Assembly (NCBI RefSeq): GCF_023898315.1
Contig: NC_064621.1
Span: 540,971,383 to 541,035,382, forward strand
From: Schistocerca nitens
Taxonomy: Eukaryota > Arthropoda > Insecta > Orthoptera > Acrididae
DNA length: 64,000 bases
Direction: 5' to 3'
Position numbers and translations under genes: made by a program
Shown here: one piece after another, positions 45,959 through 57,552 of the stretch
Layout of the letters: every line of letters starts with the position of its first letter
Position numbering within the stretch: position 1 is the stretch's first letter
The notes under the pieces: model-generated
Seen by the model: the letters and a program-made list of their open reading frames with translations, nothing else
What the model was told of the DNA's origin: nothing
Database searches by the model: none

Positions 45959-46519
45959 TCAGTTCCAGTAAAGTACTAAACAATTAAAGGAAAAAACCTT
46001 TTGAGCCTTGTGGTTCGATACGTCGGCGCCTATGCTATAAAATATAACTTCTTGCAATTGTTTTATGCATTCTAACATGGAGTGTGATGCAAGAATATTT
46101 TTAACAATCGCTGTGGCTTTGGTCCTGGGTGTAGACTGCTTTGCGGCGACGTTGGAGTCAGGCTGCATTGGAGCATTCAGTTTAATGGAACAGTCAAGAG
46201 AACTGAAGGACTGGTGATGCTTGACAACCTTATAAACTGTTGTTAGTTCTTCAGCAGCAACGAACAGTTCTTCATGAGTATCTTCTTTAATCATGAATGT
46301 AGAAATAGGCTTTGATATCAATGCTTTTGTGAATCTATTTGTACAATTCTTCATAGAAATGTGATGCCTCACATCTGCCTTACCTTCGTGAGTTACTGAG
46401 ATGAAACAGGAACATATCTCACACAACACTTCCTGATCTGTACGTCGTTTCTTGACAAAAGACCACTCTTTTGTGTAATCATCCGAAAAGTGACACTTTC
46501 TCTTCCCAGCCTTGGGCAT
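45959..46519 (-). pseudogene. hAT transposase N-terminal part (C2H-type zinc finger)
   Basis: This frame of 186 residues starts MPKAGKRKCHFSDDYTKEW, the typical start of a hAT group whose relatives begin 'KRKCTFNDQYTKDFPFLK'. A zinc finger CEICSCF-x-HEGKADVRHHI-x-C lies at residues 33-60, and a region RTKATAIVKNILASHSMLEC at about 130-150. It continues in other frames downstream (45527-45835 and below), so the frame is only the first part of a dead transposase. I considered a domesticated zinc-finger gene but the flanking C-terminal pieces argue against it. Confidence 0.75.
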
Positions 46520-47219
46520 TTTCGGATGCTATGATAAGTTTATTGACGGTAAACAGTCGACAGTAACACTTTATTCATCGAAGTACGTCACTATACACTT
46601 CACGCCCTATATACCCACAGTAAACACTTCAGACATCACTAACTTGCGCTCGGTCGTATTACATTTACAAAGAATCGTCTTATCAGATCGCTATTCGAAA
46701 GGGAACTGCCCGATTCTTCCACATGGGGCTGTTTAAATAGTTGCATCCCCGTACTACTGGAGAAGTCAGGTACTTTCTCGAATGATGACTGTAGATCTAG
46801 AATGTGCTTTGATCATCGATAAACGATATGCAGCATGCAATGTCATCTGTGAGACGACCTAGTCAACATATACTTGCTGACATAAATAAAACTAACTGAG
46901 GCTCTATTTACATGTTGCGCTAACGGACAATGTTACTTCAGTACCTGAACCAAGCTCGCGACAGTATTTTGCAAAATCGTGAGAAAATGAGGTCTTATTG
47001 GGATGTTGGGACAGAAAGATCCACGATGGTGATGGTCCCAAAATATTGGGACGGATCGCAACCCTACCTATCCAACTAGTTAGACATGTTCTTATCGATG
47101 CTACTGTTTCGACTGCGCCGCGTGTGGACAGTAAACATTTTCACAATTGCGGCTATCAGCCAGTTGAACAGTGCTCAGACATTATTTTCCCCCTACTATT
47201 TTGTTCAATTGACAATGTG

Positions 47220-47757
47220 TAGCCGATGCCAACAATAACTGCAGCCATCTTGCCTCGCCGCAGCCTCTACTCGCCTCCCGATGGCAGGAACTCGAACTCG
47301 CATGAATTCACCCGATTAACACCAAGCACACTTTCCTCATCTTGCCATCAAGGGGGGGGGGGGGGACCACACCAACCGCACACCCGCTCATTTCCGTGAC
47401 TATCATCTCTATCTACACTCTGCACCAGACCGCAGACCGCCCTCGCCCGTGTTTCTGCCCCTCCAATCATCGCCTCCACAGCGTGCTCCGCACTACCCGG
47501 TACGTGGAAGGGGTGGGGAGGGGGGGAAGCGGAGGAAGGGGGCTGTGTGATAACGTTAACAACGCTGGCCAGAGAAAACTACTTGCAGTCTCACCTGTGA
47601 CCATTGTTGTGAGAAGTTTAGTTCGCTCTGTGACTCGATTGCGCTAGGTCGTACATCCTTGTATGCATCAATTTTCTGTAAAATAAAGTGTGTTCTGTAC
47701 TCTGTACCACTGTGTATCAATCATTCGCTGTCAGTGCGTACCGTAGTCCTACGTTAT
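47220..47757 (+). mobile_element. LTR retroelement fossil (LTR part)
   Basis: The right part (AAAATAAAGTGTGTTCTGTAC, then TCATTCGCTGTCAGTGCGTA at about 47680-47745) matches the LTR end at about 28720-28795. No internal region is seen beside it, so it is probably a solo or truncated LTR. The left boundary is a guess. A 14-base G run lies at 47352-47365. Old and broken. Confidence 0.5.
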
Positions 47758-47792
47758 TAGTTTGTGAGAAAAATAAACAATGTAAATGGGCT

Positions 47793-47991
47793 AGCCGACC
47801 GTAGTGGCCGAGCGGTTCTAATCGATACAGTCTGGAACCGCACGACCGCTACGGTCGCAGGTTCGAATCCTGCCTCGGGCATGGATGTGTGTGATGTTCT
47901 TAGGTTAGTTAGATTTAAGTAGTTCTAAGTTCTAGAGGACTAATGACCTCAGAAGTTAAGTCCCATAGTGCTCAGAGCCATTTGAACCATT
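47793..47991 (+). mobile_element. tRNA-derived SINE, full-length, with target-site duplication
   Basis: This is the plus-strand copy of the 2545-2750 family. A box GTGGCCGAGCGGTTC is at about 47815 and B box GGTTCGAATCC at about 47860. The 3' end is CAGAGCCATTTGAACCATT. TGTAAATGGGCT is repeated exactly at 47781-47792 and 47992-48003. It lies about 0.5 kb upstream of the MBD2/3 start in the same orientation. Confidence 0.93.
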
Positions 47992-48159
47992 TGTAAATGG
48001 GCTGTATTTATCCCCTCATAAATATGGTTTGAAATGTTGTTTCAGTTCGCAGCACTTCACCACAGAAAACTGATCAATAACTTACGTTATTAAGTTTGCT
48101 TTGGCCATTAATAAACTTATTCGTTGCTTGTTCTTCTGTTATGAAATTATACTATTTCG

Positions 48160-48505
48160 CCGTTCGTAACTGGGCTAAGCGAAATGATGTGATGTGACGG
48201 ACAGCGTGAACTGGGAATACATCCCGACGTGACGGTGACGTAACGTGACGATTCGAGTAGTTGTCACAATGCTCGTTTGATGATGATAATCGATTTTTAT
48301 ATCGATAAAACGTTGTCTTCGATGCACCCAAACTGGTAAACAAACGACGCACGGGTGAATATGCGGTGGGTGCTTGTCAGAATTCGATAATAGTGTTTGA
48401 AGGTTTACTGCATTTTTGGAGGTGTTTGTGCATCACTTATAAATACATTAAATAGATAATGTGACACGGAGCTCAATGCAGGACGTGATTGGTGATACGA
48501 GAACA
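48160..48505 (+). promoter_or_regulatory. Putative MBD2/3 promoter and 5' untranslated region
   Basis: CpG is denser here than in the flanking DNA (a run of TGACG repeats at 48194-48250). There is a TATCGATA at 48300-48307, the DNA-replication-related element bound by DREF in Drosophila housekeeping promoters, and a CRE-like TGACGTAA at 48236-48243. No TATA box is in a convincing place. Promoter assignment is inference from position directly upstream of exon 1. Confidence 0.5.
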
Positions 48506-48621
48506 ATGGCTCTTGAGAAAAGGAAATATGAGTGCAGTGCTTTACCTAAGGGATGGCAGCGAGAAGAAGTAATCAGAAAGTCCGGCCTATCTGCCGGAAA
48601 AGTCGACGTTTATTATTATAG
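48506..48621 (+). CDS. MBD2/3: MBD2/3 exon 1 (start of methyl-CpG-binding domain)
   Basis: This exon encodes the N-terminus of a methyl-CpG-binding domain protein of the MBD2/3 family, a nuclear subunit of the NuRD deacetylase/remodelling complex that reads methylated CpG. The 38 codons run MALEKRKYECSALPKGW to DVYYY and end in AG before the donor GTGAGA. YECSALPKGW, EEVIRKSGLSAGK and DVYYY match vertebrate MBD2 (CPALPPGW, EEVIRKSGLSAGKSDVYYF). I chose the ATG at 48506 (AACAATGG, a good context); an in-frame ATG at 48476 would add ten residues. The residues that contact methylated CpG are kept: R24, K32, D34 and Y36. Vertebrate MBD3, which lost methyl binding, has H and F at the K32 and Y36 positions. 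Confidence 0.93.
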
Positions 48622-49757
48622 GTGAGAAAGAAGTTGTGTATCATAAGCAGTTGATTTTATCCATTAAGCTATTCTTTGCTACTCAGTAGACGTTTATATG
48701 CATACTTCACAGCCCCAATTTTTTTGTAGGGTTATTCAATAAATTATTGTTTGTGTTAATCTTTTTCACTACTCTCAATGTAAATCTTCCTTTTACCGGC
48801 AATACCTTTTTCGAAGTATAATTGCCTCTCATGGTACGTGACATTTCCTTCCATTATGAAATTTCAGTTTAATTTTCTGACAGTTTCTTAAGCAAAAATC
48901 TTAAACCTTACCAAAGAGGGGGTCGTATCCTGGACATGTTGAAACTAAGTTTTGGCATTCATTGCAATTGCGCGAGAATTATTGCAGTATCAATTATTTG
49001 CTGTTAGTAAGGCTTCTGTTGTTTTGAAGTAAATAATTAACAACTTTTATAAATTGTAGGGTTGTATAGATAGAGCAGTTTATTATATATCTTTGTTAAG
49101 TCCACGTGAATCAACTTGCTTTTCGAAGATTTAAAATTTTAAGCAAATGCTAGTCTTGTGACTTTTGCTTTCCATTACATAACCGTTTTCATTAGTTTTC
49201 TTTGTGGTCACAATATATATCACGGTGTTTCCTGAACCTCACTGTGTGAGATGAATTAAAATTTATTGTAAATAAATACGTCACCTTCACATTTTTTAAA
49301 AAAGAGTAAAATGTTTAATTCACTCGTTTCTCTTCCTCACTCGATAGATTAATATTATGCTTTTTCTGACTCAGGCAGCATGTATCAAGGACAGTGCTGC
49401 TGCAAATGCCTGTCGATAAATTAATTTACTTTTATTAGATAAGGGTATTAAAATTCGTACATAATTTGGAGTATCTGTTCTTTTTTGCCACCAGCATTTG
49501 GAGATTTTTTTTTAATTGCTCATAACCTAGTGTTCAGTATAATTAATACAAATCATAATTTTAGTATGTGGTGGCACTGTTTGACAATGTTGCAGTATGG
49601 AGCAGTATACTACCCTGCTGAAATCATGCAGTGTGGTGTGCAATTGCATGGCATTTCTCTGTGTAAATGCCCTCTCAATTTAACTAAATTTTAAATTAAA
49701 TATGAGTGAGGTGAGAACAAGATAGGCCGCGACTGAGCAGCTGTTTTCCAATTCCAG
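48622..49757 (+). other. MBD2/3 intron 1
   Basis: Donor GTGAGA at 48622, acceptor TTTTCCAATTCCAG ending at 49757. The 1136 bp hold no element that I recognise. Confidence 0.85.
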
Positions 49758-49910
49758 CCCAAATGGGAAGAAGTTTCGCAGCAAACCACAACTGGCTCGA
49801 TACCTGGGCGACGCTCTAGACCTCGCCACGTTCGATTTCCGGTCTGGCAAAATCAATTCCCTGCTTCTCCGAAAAAACAAGAAGCAGAGGGGAACTCAGT
49901 TTGATTACAG
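49758..49910 (+). CDS. MBD2/3: MBD2/3 exon 2 (end of methyl-CpG-binding domain)
   Basis: The exon is 153 nt and keeps the frame of exon 1 (split Ser codon AG|C). It encodes SPNGKKFRSKPQLARYLGDA, the C-terminal half of the MBD including R46, the second arginine finger for the methylated CpG. LDLATFDFRSGKINSLLLRK and a basic stretch NKKQRGTQFDY follow. The counterpart in vertebrate MBD2 is SPSGKKFRSKPQLARYLGNT and then VDLSSFDFRTGKM. It ends in AG before the donor GTAGGC. GC content is clearly higher than in the surrounding introns, as expected for a selected exon. No stop or frame problem is seen. Confidence 0.94.
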
Positions 49911-50734
49911 GTAGGCTTAAGCCTACAGACTTGCACTTTATACCTCACTGAGAGGGCTGCGGGTGGCAATTGACTGTCTGTAGTCACTGAATTGGCTCCA
50001 TACTAATTTATGTTTATTAACAATATCCAGGATAGTTTGTGTGGTGTATGAGATAAGATCATGTGTTCATGTTTTCTACTTGCTTTTCGTGTACACTGTT
50101 GTGGAATCTGTTGTAAAACTGTGACCCAATTACTTTCAAAGAAATTGTGTTGATAATAAAATAATTTGTTTTGCATGAGTACTGTGATTATTTTCATTGT
50201 TTTGCTACACTTTGTTGGAGTTGTTCATGTGTTGTGATTTAAAACTGGCTTTACTCTGTTTTACTAACTTTAAAACAGTAAATTATGTTGAATAAATTTC
50301 TCTCCTCTTTCCAACCCACCCAAGAGAATCTATAAAACCACTGCCTTGTATACGTTTAACATACAAACTTAAATATGGATCTGATTTTTGTTTTGTGTCT
50401 GATTAAGTTGGTTGGGAACTCAGCAGCTTTTGCACCTCCTCCTTCCACTTTTACTCATATCAAAAAATGATGCCGCAACTCTTGTCTACACTGATCAGCA
50501 AAACTGAAGATTGCAGTACCTCCTGTCTGTCTGGACCCATGATGTCGCCAAGATGGTAGCCACCCCTATTTCAACTGTATACAGTATGGTAATCATAGCA
50601 TCACTGATTACACGTGTGAACAGACATAAATAATTGAATAAATATGTAACTGTAAATATACAATGAAACTAATGGCATAACCACAAGAATGGGGTTTTTT
50701 GGGCAGGGACAAATTAAATGTACAACAAACCTAA
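49911..50734 (+). other. MBD2/3 intron 2, left part
   Basis: Donor GTAGGC at 49911. No recognised feature occurs before the copia fossil begins. Confidence 0.7.
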
Positions 50735-50739
50735 TTATG

Positions 50740-53700
50740 AAGTGATAAATTTTTAGTTTCTCATCCTCAAATAACATCTACAAAATGTTAAAGACTATTA
50801 TTAGTTGGTTTTATTAAATTGAAAAATAACTGAAGACAACACCCCTCGTCAATACAATGATTTTTACATTTAACAGTATCAAAAATGAAAGTAAATCCAA
50901 TAAACTTCTGAAAGTGATGAATCTAGGAACTGGTAAGCCTTTGGTAAAGATATGTGCAATCTGGTCCTCCAAACGTACATGCTCAGCAGTGATGATGATG
51001 TGGAGGTGGAACTAATCCACAGGGTCATATTTAACATTGATGTGCCTCAACCGATGATGTTCCCATTTTTCAGGAACTATATACAGGACTGATTATCATT
51101 GAATGTACGAATTGGTAGCTGAAGTGGAATTTGAATATCGTCTTTGAGCCAGAGTAATTCAGTAGCAGATGTTGCCGAAACTACATATTCTGCCTCTGTA
51201 GAAGACAAACCAGCACTAGTCTGTCTCTTTGTTGCCCAACAGACAGTATTTCCAAATAGTTGTAACAGATAACTAGAGGTAGATCTTGTGTCTTCCTTTT
51301 TGTTTCAGTTTGCATCAACATAGGCCAGTAGAGGCATCTTGATTTTCCTTTCGATAATATAGTTTCATATTGATGGCTCCTTTGATATAGCTCAAAACTC
51401 TTCTCAAGCATCCCCAGAGTTCTTTCAATGGATTGTTTTGGTACCTGCGTAAGAAACTAACCACAGCATGCAAATCGGGCCTTGTTTGTTGTCATTACAC
51501 ACATCAAGCATCCAATCAACTCTCTGCGTGGCTTATCGATCCGTTTTCATTCCTTGATTTCCAGTTTAACTTCCATGGGTGTCTTGACAAGGTTACTGTC
51601 TTGCATGTTGAATCATTGTAGCAAACTCTTCAAATATGACATTTGGCTCATATACGTTTCTTCTTTGTTCCATGAAATCTCAATTCCCAAATATGATTGT
51701 GACTCTCCTAGTTCATCCATTTTAAACTACTACTTTTAAGTTAAATTTTTTTCTTGGATGGTTGGTTGATTGATTGATTGATTTGGGAGAGGGGACCAAA
51801 CAGTGTGGTCTGTCCATTAGTTCCATCAGATTAGGGAAGGATGGAGACGGAATTCAGCCATGTCCTGTCAAAGGAAAGCGATTTTGGGAAATCATAGGAA
51901 ACCTAAATCACAGGATAGCCGGATGTGAGTTTGAACTGTCATCCTTCCAAATGTGAGTCCAGTGTGCTAACCACTACGCCACCTCATTTGTAAATTTCAC
52001 TCTGCCCATTACCTTTTTGTGATTTCATGCCATCAGGCTGTCATCAGCACATAGAGCACAATGTAAATGACAACTTCCTTTAAAATAAAGTAGTAAAGAC
52101 ATTTATCTGCTTCTGACTGAGTGACTCTTATAGAAATAAGAAACATATGAATAGAATGATTCCATGCTAATGGTTCTGGCTTTAAGCTATATAAATACTT
52201 ATGTAACATGCAAACCAAACCAGTTGCATCTTTCAGTTCTTCAGGAATAACCATGTATATTTTCTCCATGGCTAATCCACGAAGAAAAGCATTGGAAACA
52301 TCAAATTGTTCCAGAACCAGTCATTGTTGAATTGTAATAACTAGCATTATTCTGACAATTGCAAGTCAGATCACTGATGCGTGTGTTTCCTCATTGTCAA
52401 ATCCTTTTGTCTGTGAACATCCTTTAGCGACAAGACTAGCCTTGTGTCTTAAGATATTTCCTTCTTCAATTTGAATTCCCACTTACTGCTGATGACCTTC
52501 TGTCCAGGGGATAATTTAACAAATATCCAAGTCTTGTTTTCCTTTATAGAGTCAGTTTCATCCAGTATAGCTTTATTACAGTATTCCTTATCTTCACGAC
52601 TTACAGTTTCCTTCTAGCTTTTCGGTACACCATCAACAAATGATTCAGCATTCAGTGCAAGAACATTATAGCCATCTAGGTGTTTAGGAGGGTTCCCCTT
52701 CCTGGTAGAACGTCAAACAGCTTCATTTTCAGTTTCCTCTTCATCACTGGTCAGTTCTGGTATGGGAATTCTTTTGTAACCTCCATCATTTGATTTAACA
52801 TTGTCTTCGGTGAGTTCTCCTCCATTATTGTCCTTTTGCTGCTTCTATGGTGATTTCTGTACAGATTCTGGTCTCCAGTCCTCAATTGGTATATGTTCAA
52901 AGTCCAATCTGCAATTGTAGAAAACAATGTTGCTTCCTGTGACTTTTTTTTCCTCCCTATGGATACCAAAGTCTCTAGCTATTAGGAAAGCAGCCAGTGA
53001 AGTAGCACTTCAAAGATTTGCTATTGAATTTCTCTGTTCTAAATTCCTTTGGTATATGTAGATAAGCAATATGTCCAAATGCTCTCAGCTTATTCAAGTT
53101 AGGTTTCTCATTGTACCACAAAGCTGCAGGAACCTTTCCTTTCAAAGCTGCAGTAGGACTTAGTAGGTACAGACAGCTTCTAACCAGAACATCTCACTTT
53201 ACATTGTAGTATCAAACAGCGAGTTCCCTCAATAAGAGTTTTGTTCATTCGCTCTAAGAGCTCATTTTGCCGAGGAGTGTATCTGATTGTGAACCGAAAC
53301 TGTATTCCTTGTTCTTCAGAAAATTGCTGCAAGTCATTCAAGATGCATTCAAGACTCTTTTCACACCACAGTCTGCTGATCTTCAAGTTGAAATTAGTTG
53401 CAGCCATGGCGTGAAACATGTTCAGATATAGCAAGTTACCTCTAACGTCAATTCCAGTGTGTAATCCACTGCCAAATGTGTAAATTCATCGATGAACATG
53501 AGTACATACTTCTGATCGTCGAACGATTCTGGTGAGATTGGCCACTGTCGATCAGCTCAAGAGATCTGGTGGCACATTTCCTAGTGTGATTGTATAATAG
53601 CTGTGATTGTTTTCCTTCGACACAATCTGAGCATCGTTCTGTGGGGATCGTTGAAGGGTCCAGTTCCATTCTGTCAACATGTGACTAGGTGTTTAATGCT

Positions 53701-55225
53701 ATCATACCTCAAATGGCCTAATGTGCGGTGCCACAGTTTCACCTTAGTTTCAGTTGAAGCAGCTGACAAGGCTTTACGTTGCAAAAAATTTAAAACATGT
53801 AGCTGAGATTCATTCCTATTTGCAGTAGCAATGATTTATTTTCCCTTTTTAATTTAACCTTCAGCTTTTTCAAATGTGATACAAAAACCATTCATTTTCA
53901 ATTTTCTAACTGACAGGAAACTGTAATTAAGACTAGGCACAGATAAAACATCTTTGATCGTTATATGAATTTCCTCTCCTTTTACAACACTGGTGACTTT
54001 AATGTCTCCTTTTGCTTTAGCCTCATGACAAGTGCCTGACTTAGCTACTTTAACTTCAATTGGTTGTTCCAGTTTCTTTAAATTAGTGAGAGGTATCTTA
54101 CTGCTAATCAAGTATTCCAGAGTCCAAGAACCAACTTATGTTGTTCACTGATTTATCTTCACTTGATGCTGCAAAACAAAAACCATCTTCCTCTTTGACA
54201 GTAGCCACGACCACTGAATTACTGGTTTCTGAATTCTTGTTTGGTAACTTAACTCTGCAGTTGGCCCTTTTGTGATCAGGCTTTCCACAGTTATGACAAA
54301 CAAAGTTGAATGAGTTCCCTGAAGTTCATTGCTGACTTCTTGTTTTACTGGTGTCTGATGAATCTTTTTTCTGATACCATTGAGTCTAAAAAGCTGTAGG
54401 AGGTGCTGTATCTTCACTGTTGTTTTTACTGATGACTCCCGTTTGACTCTTCATCCAGTAGCCCATTTTTCACAAAGCTCAGCATCAAGTCTTTCATTTA
54501 GAATGTTTTGATTCGTGATCACTATGTTGTATTTTGCAAGCATTGTTAAAAGTAGACAGCATACAATGACGATTTCTTCAAAAGTAGCCCCAGTTGAATG
54601 TAAATCTCGAATCAGTATATGAAACTTAAGAAATGATTAACTAGCATATCATTTGCCACATTAAATTTCATAGTTAACAACTGTTTTCTCAATGGAAGTT
54701 GACTAGCAATTCCTTTTCTCTCAAGCTTATTGCACAGAGATGTCCATAAATCGAAAGTGTTAACCTTATCTTTCGCATATTCCAAGTGAATGTCGGCGAT
54801 GCATTGAATAAGATGAGACTTACATTTCTGATCTTGTTTAGCCAGTTCAGCCAATCATGTTTCCTTTGTGACATACTGTGTGTCCACCTCTCCATCCACA
54901 AATTCCGCCTTTTTGAGATAATTCACTTGCACAGGTGGTGAAAGTTCCAGTTCCTCAAGCAGAGTTTCCAGCCTGAATTTCCAATTGTTGAAATTTGTTC
55001 CATTGAATAAAGGAATACAATATTTTTCAACTTTGGTTACTACCTCAAAAAAACTTTGTGAGGATCCACTTGTGGCCAGGTATTTTGTTGCAAATTCCAT
55101 TTTGAAACAAACCTGGGCCCATGACCTATTAGATTTTTAGTTTCTCACCCCCCAATAACATTCACAACATGTCAAACACTGTTATTAATTGATTTTATTA
55201 AACTTAAAAAAACCAAAGACAACTG
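50740..55225 (-). mobile_element. Ty1/copia LTR retroelement fossil in MBD2/3 intron 2
   Basis: The copy lies antisense to MBD2/3. Its ends are short, related, LTR-like stretches (about 50740-50841 and 55131-55225, roughly four fifths identical by eye). A primer-binding site of copia type, with GGGCCCA, sits next to the right one. In element order the parts are a gag-like region with a zinc knuckle (about 54240-55100), an integrase-like region (about 53150-53700), an RT-like region (about 51100-52500) and the RNase H end near 50900. It is broken in many places, and the divergence of the two ends indicates an old insertion. Confidence 0.82.
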
Positions 55226-56583
55226 AACACAAAATAAGAGTGGCAGGAAACATGCTTTTTATCTTTGAAATTATTTTACATAAATCACAAATATAATCAT
55301 TGAAATCACATTCAGTGTGAAGACTGCCAAAACAAATACTAACACAAAAATCAAACATACAAAGCCCTCAGCAATTAACGCAACCTATATACCCCAATAC
55401 CACACACAACTTGATGACGTGGTATCTAACCCTTTACTTAATCTATATAGCTAGAGTGAAGTTAGCAGCACCATAAAACCAAAACTCATTGATACAACTA
55501 ATATCTAAAACCTAACTTTACCCACAGTATTTACCAATCAGAAGCCAACAAAATTAACAACAAACAAAGCAACCCAAAAATTCATTAAAAAGACTGCATG
55601 AATACCAATTTCAGCATACGAGAAACACACATACCATATGTAATACAATAAAACCATAAAAATGTACTTACCAAATCACAGCCAGCCAACACACAAATTT
55701 AGCAATCTAGTGATAAGAAAAATAATGTCATCAACACAGTCTCTCGAGAGGCCAGCCAACATATGAACCAGAAATTGTGGATAAAGTGCCATATGTTGTC
55801 CCACTGACAAGACCACAAGTATCGGTCCCTGATCTGAGCAACTTTGCTCAATCTGATGCCTTCTCCACAAATGTAACACTTCACATAGTTGCCAATTAAA
55901 CCAAATAACTGTGGGAATTTAAGTGCAGTCAGTATGTTGCCCCCCTATTTAGGTACTAAAAAACTTCTTAGTCATATCCAAAATAAACAAAAAAATGAAA
56001 CGTAAAATTAAATCTCAAACCATAAACAACACTGCACTAATAATTACAAACCTGAAAAGTACCCACAACTGCCAACATTCAAATAACTCACTCAAAGAAT
56101 GCCACAAACTCTTCCAATATTATTCTCTCAGGCAGCACTTTGACCCAGTGAATCACTAACATCTCTTATAAACAATTTAGAAAGCTAAGCATCCCACATG
56201 AGAGTGCCACCACTTAATTCAACATGCCCTCTACAGTCACAATCCATTTCGAATAGACTGCGCCCCTTTGATGTCATACGATGCAGTTACGTCATGGGTC
56301 AAAGCAGATGGGTGGTTCCACAAACTTTGGTTGATGCTGGAGCCTGATGTGAACCTGTCATCTCTGTGATTAACAAGCACCATTATTCCTTGACACTACC
56401 ATAAAAAGAATTGTCATATGTTACAGTATATTATTTTCAAATATTTATGCAACATTTTGAATTGATTTTAAAATGTACATACTAGATTTGATGCATTAAA
56501 ACTATACTATCATTCAGTTGGACACTATATAAGAAGCTGTTTTCAGGAGTATCTGCTACTTATATAGAATTTTATTGCAGCAG
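55226..56583 (+). other. MBD2/3 intron 2, right part
   Basis: No feature is recognised. The acceptor at the end is the tandem TTGCAGCAG (56575-56583). Confidence 0.65.
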
Positions 56584-56725
56584 GGGTGTCCGCAATGATG
56601 CCTCTCTAGTACCTCCAATCAGGCAGACAGCATCAATTTTCAAACAGCCTGTGACTGTGCACAAGATGCAAGAAGGCAAAGTGAAAACAGATTTCAAGCA
56701 TGGTCCACAGGAGAAGCCAAAGCAG
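56584..56725 (+). CDS. MBD2/3: MBD2/3 exon 3 (post-MBD conserved region)
   Basis: The exon is 142 nt and in frame with exon 2 (codon AG|G). It encodes GVRNDASLVPPIRQTASIFK, QPVTVHKMQEGKVKTDFKHG and PQEKPKQ. PIRQTASIFKQPVT is the signature of the MBD2/3 family directly after the MBD, in the part that helps recruit NuRD histone-binding subunits. The exon ends CAG before the donor GTTGAT in phase 0, where relatives continue with LFWEKRL. I did not find that continuation to the right, so the next exon lies beyond 64000. The acceptor is an NAGNAG pair, so an alternative start at 56581 would add one codon and give S-R in place of R. The coding total here is 137 residues. Confidence 0.93.
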
Positions 56726-56919
56726 GTTGATACATTAACATTATGGAAGCATATTTTGTAATTGGACTTTGTTGCATCAGAAAAAGTTATATTTCAATAG
56801 TGGCTAGACTTATAGTGTATGAGACTTCATTTATTTTTTTATGTGTAAAATACCAGTCCCCAACAGTTATTAATAAATCTAAGATGGCATAACATATATG
56901 TAATGTAGGGTAGTTATGA

Positions 56920-57541
56920 TTATTATATTCGATAACTGCTTTCGTATGGCATCATATTCTGGGGTAATTCATCGTTGAGTAGAAAAGTATTCATTGCTCA
57001 AAAACGTGTAATCAGAATAATTGCTGGAGCCCACCCACGGTCATCCTGCAGACATCTATTTAAGGATCTAGAGATCCTCACAGTATATATATATATATAT
57101 ATTCACTTATGAAATTTGTCGTTAATAATCCAGCCCAGTTCAAAAGTAATAGCAGTGTGCATAGCTATAACACCAGGAGAAAGGATGATCTTCACTATGC
57201 AGGGTTAAATCTGACTTTGGCACAGAAAGGGGTAAATTATGCTGCCACAAAAGTCTTTGGTCACCTACCAAACAGCATCAAAAGCCTGACAGATAACCAA
57301 CTAACATTTAAAAATAAGTTAAAAGAATTTCTAGATGACAACTCCTACTCATTGGCTGAATTTTTAGATATAAATTACGGGGGGCAAAAGAAAAAAAACA
57401 CAACTTAAACATTAGTGTCATGCAATATTTTGTGTAATGTAATATCTTGTACAGACATCTTTTATTAACCGGCACGTTCCACATCATTACGAAGTGTCGT
57501 ATTCATGATGTATGGAACAAGTATTAATCTAATCTAATCTA
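56920..57541 (+). mobile_element. CR1-type LINE 3' end
   Basis: It starts at FVWHHILG-type text (CGTATGGCATCATATTCTGG) in the RT thumb region. It continues LIAQKRVIRIIAGAHPRSSC and ends with SNSSVHSYNTRRKDDLHYAG...LAQKGVNYAATKVFGHLPNS (57109-57408), then a trailer ending ATCTAATCTAATCTAA. A TA microsatellite (57083-57104) has expanded in the coding part. It is the same subfamily as 41129-44338. It lies in the MBD2/3 intron 3 interval, same strand as the gene. Confidence 0.88.
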
Positions 57542-57552
57542 AACAAGCAGAA

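Larger units (their letters stand above)
44453..47066 (-). mobile_element. hAT transposon, degraded (2.6 kb)
   Basis: The right end, read on the minus strand, is TAGGGTTGCGATCCGTCCCA; the left end is TAGAGTTGCCCTATCTAACT, a partial match. The 8-bp neighbours GCTATTCA and CCTATCCA agree at six positions, compatible with an old target duplication. Inside are an N-terminal zinc finger (45959-46519), a central block (about 45527-45720, SPAHSLHNTISSS and then KIFNYFSIHMVRTEKLKEFC) and a C-terminal block (44640-45170, with IPAYDAIVEKVFSL-type text in mixed frames). Several stops and shifts occur. Confidence 0.7.

Noticed and set aside
45959-46519. A 186-residue zinc-finger protein as a host gene
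   Set aside because: Further hAT transposase blocks follow downstream in other frames between hAT-like ends, so it is a transposon remnant.
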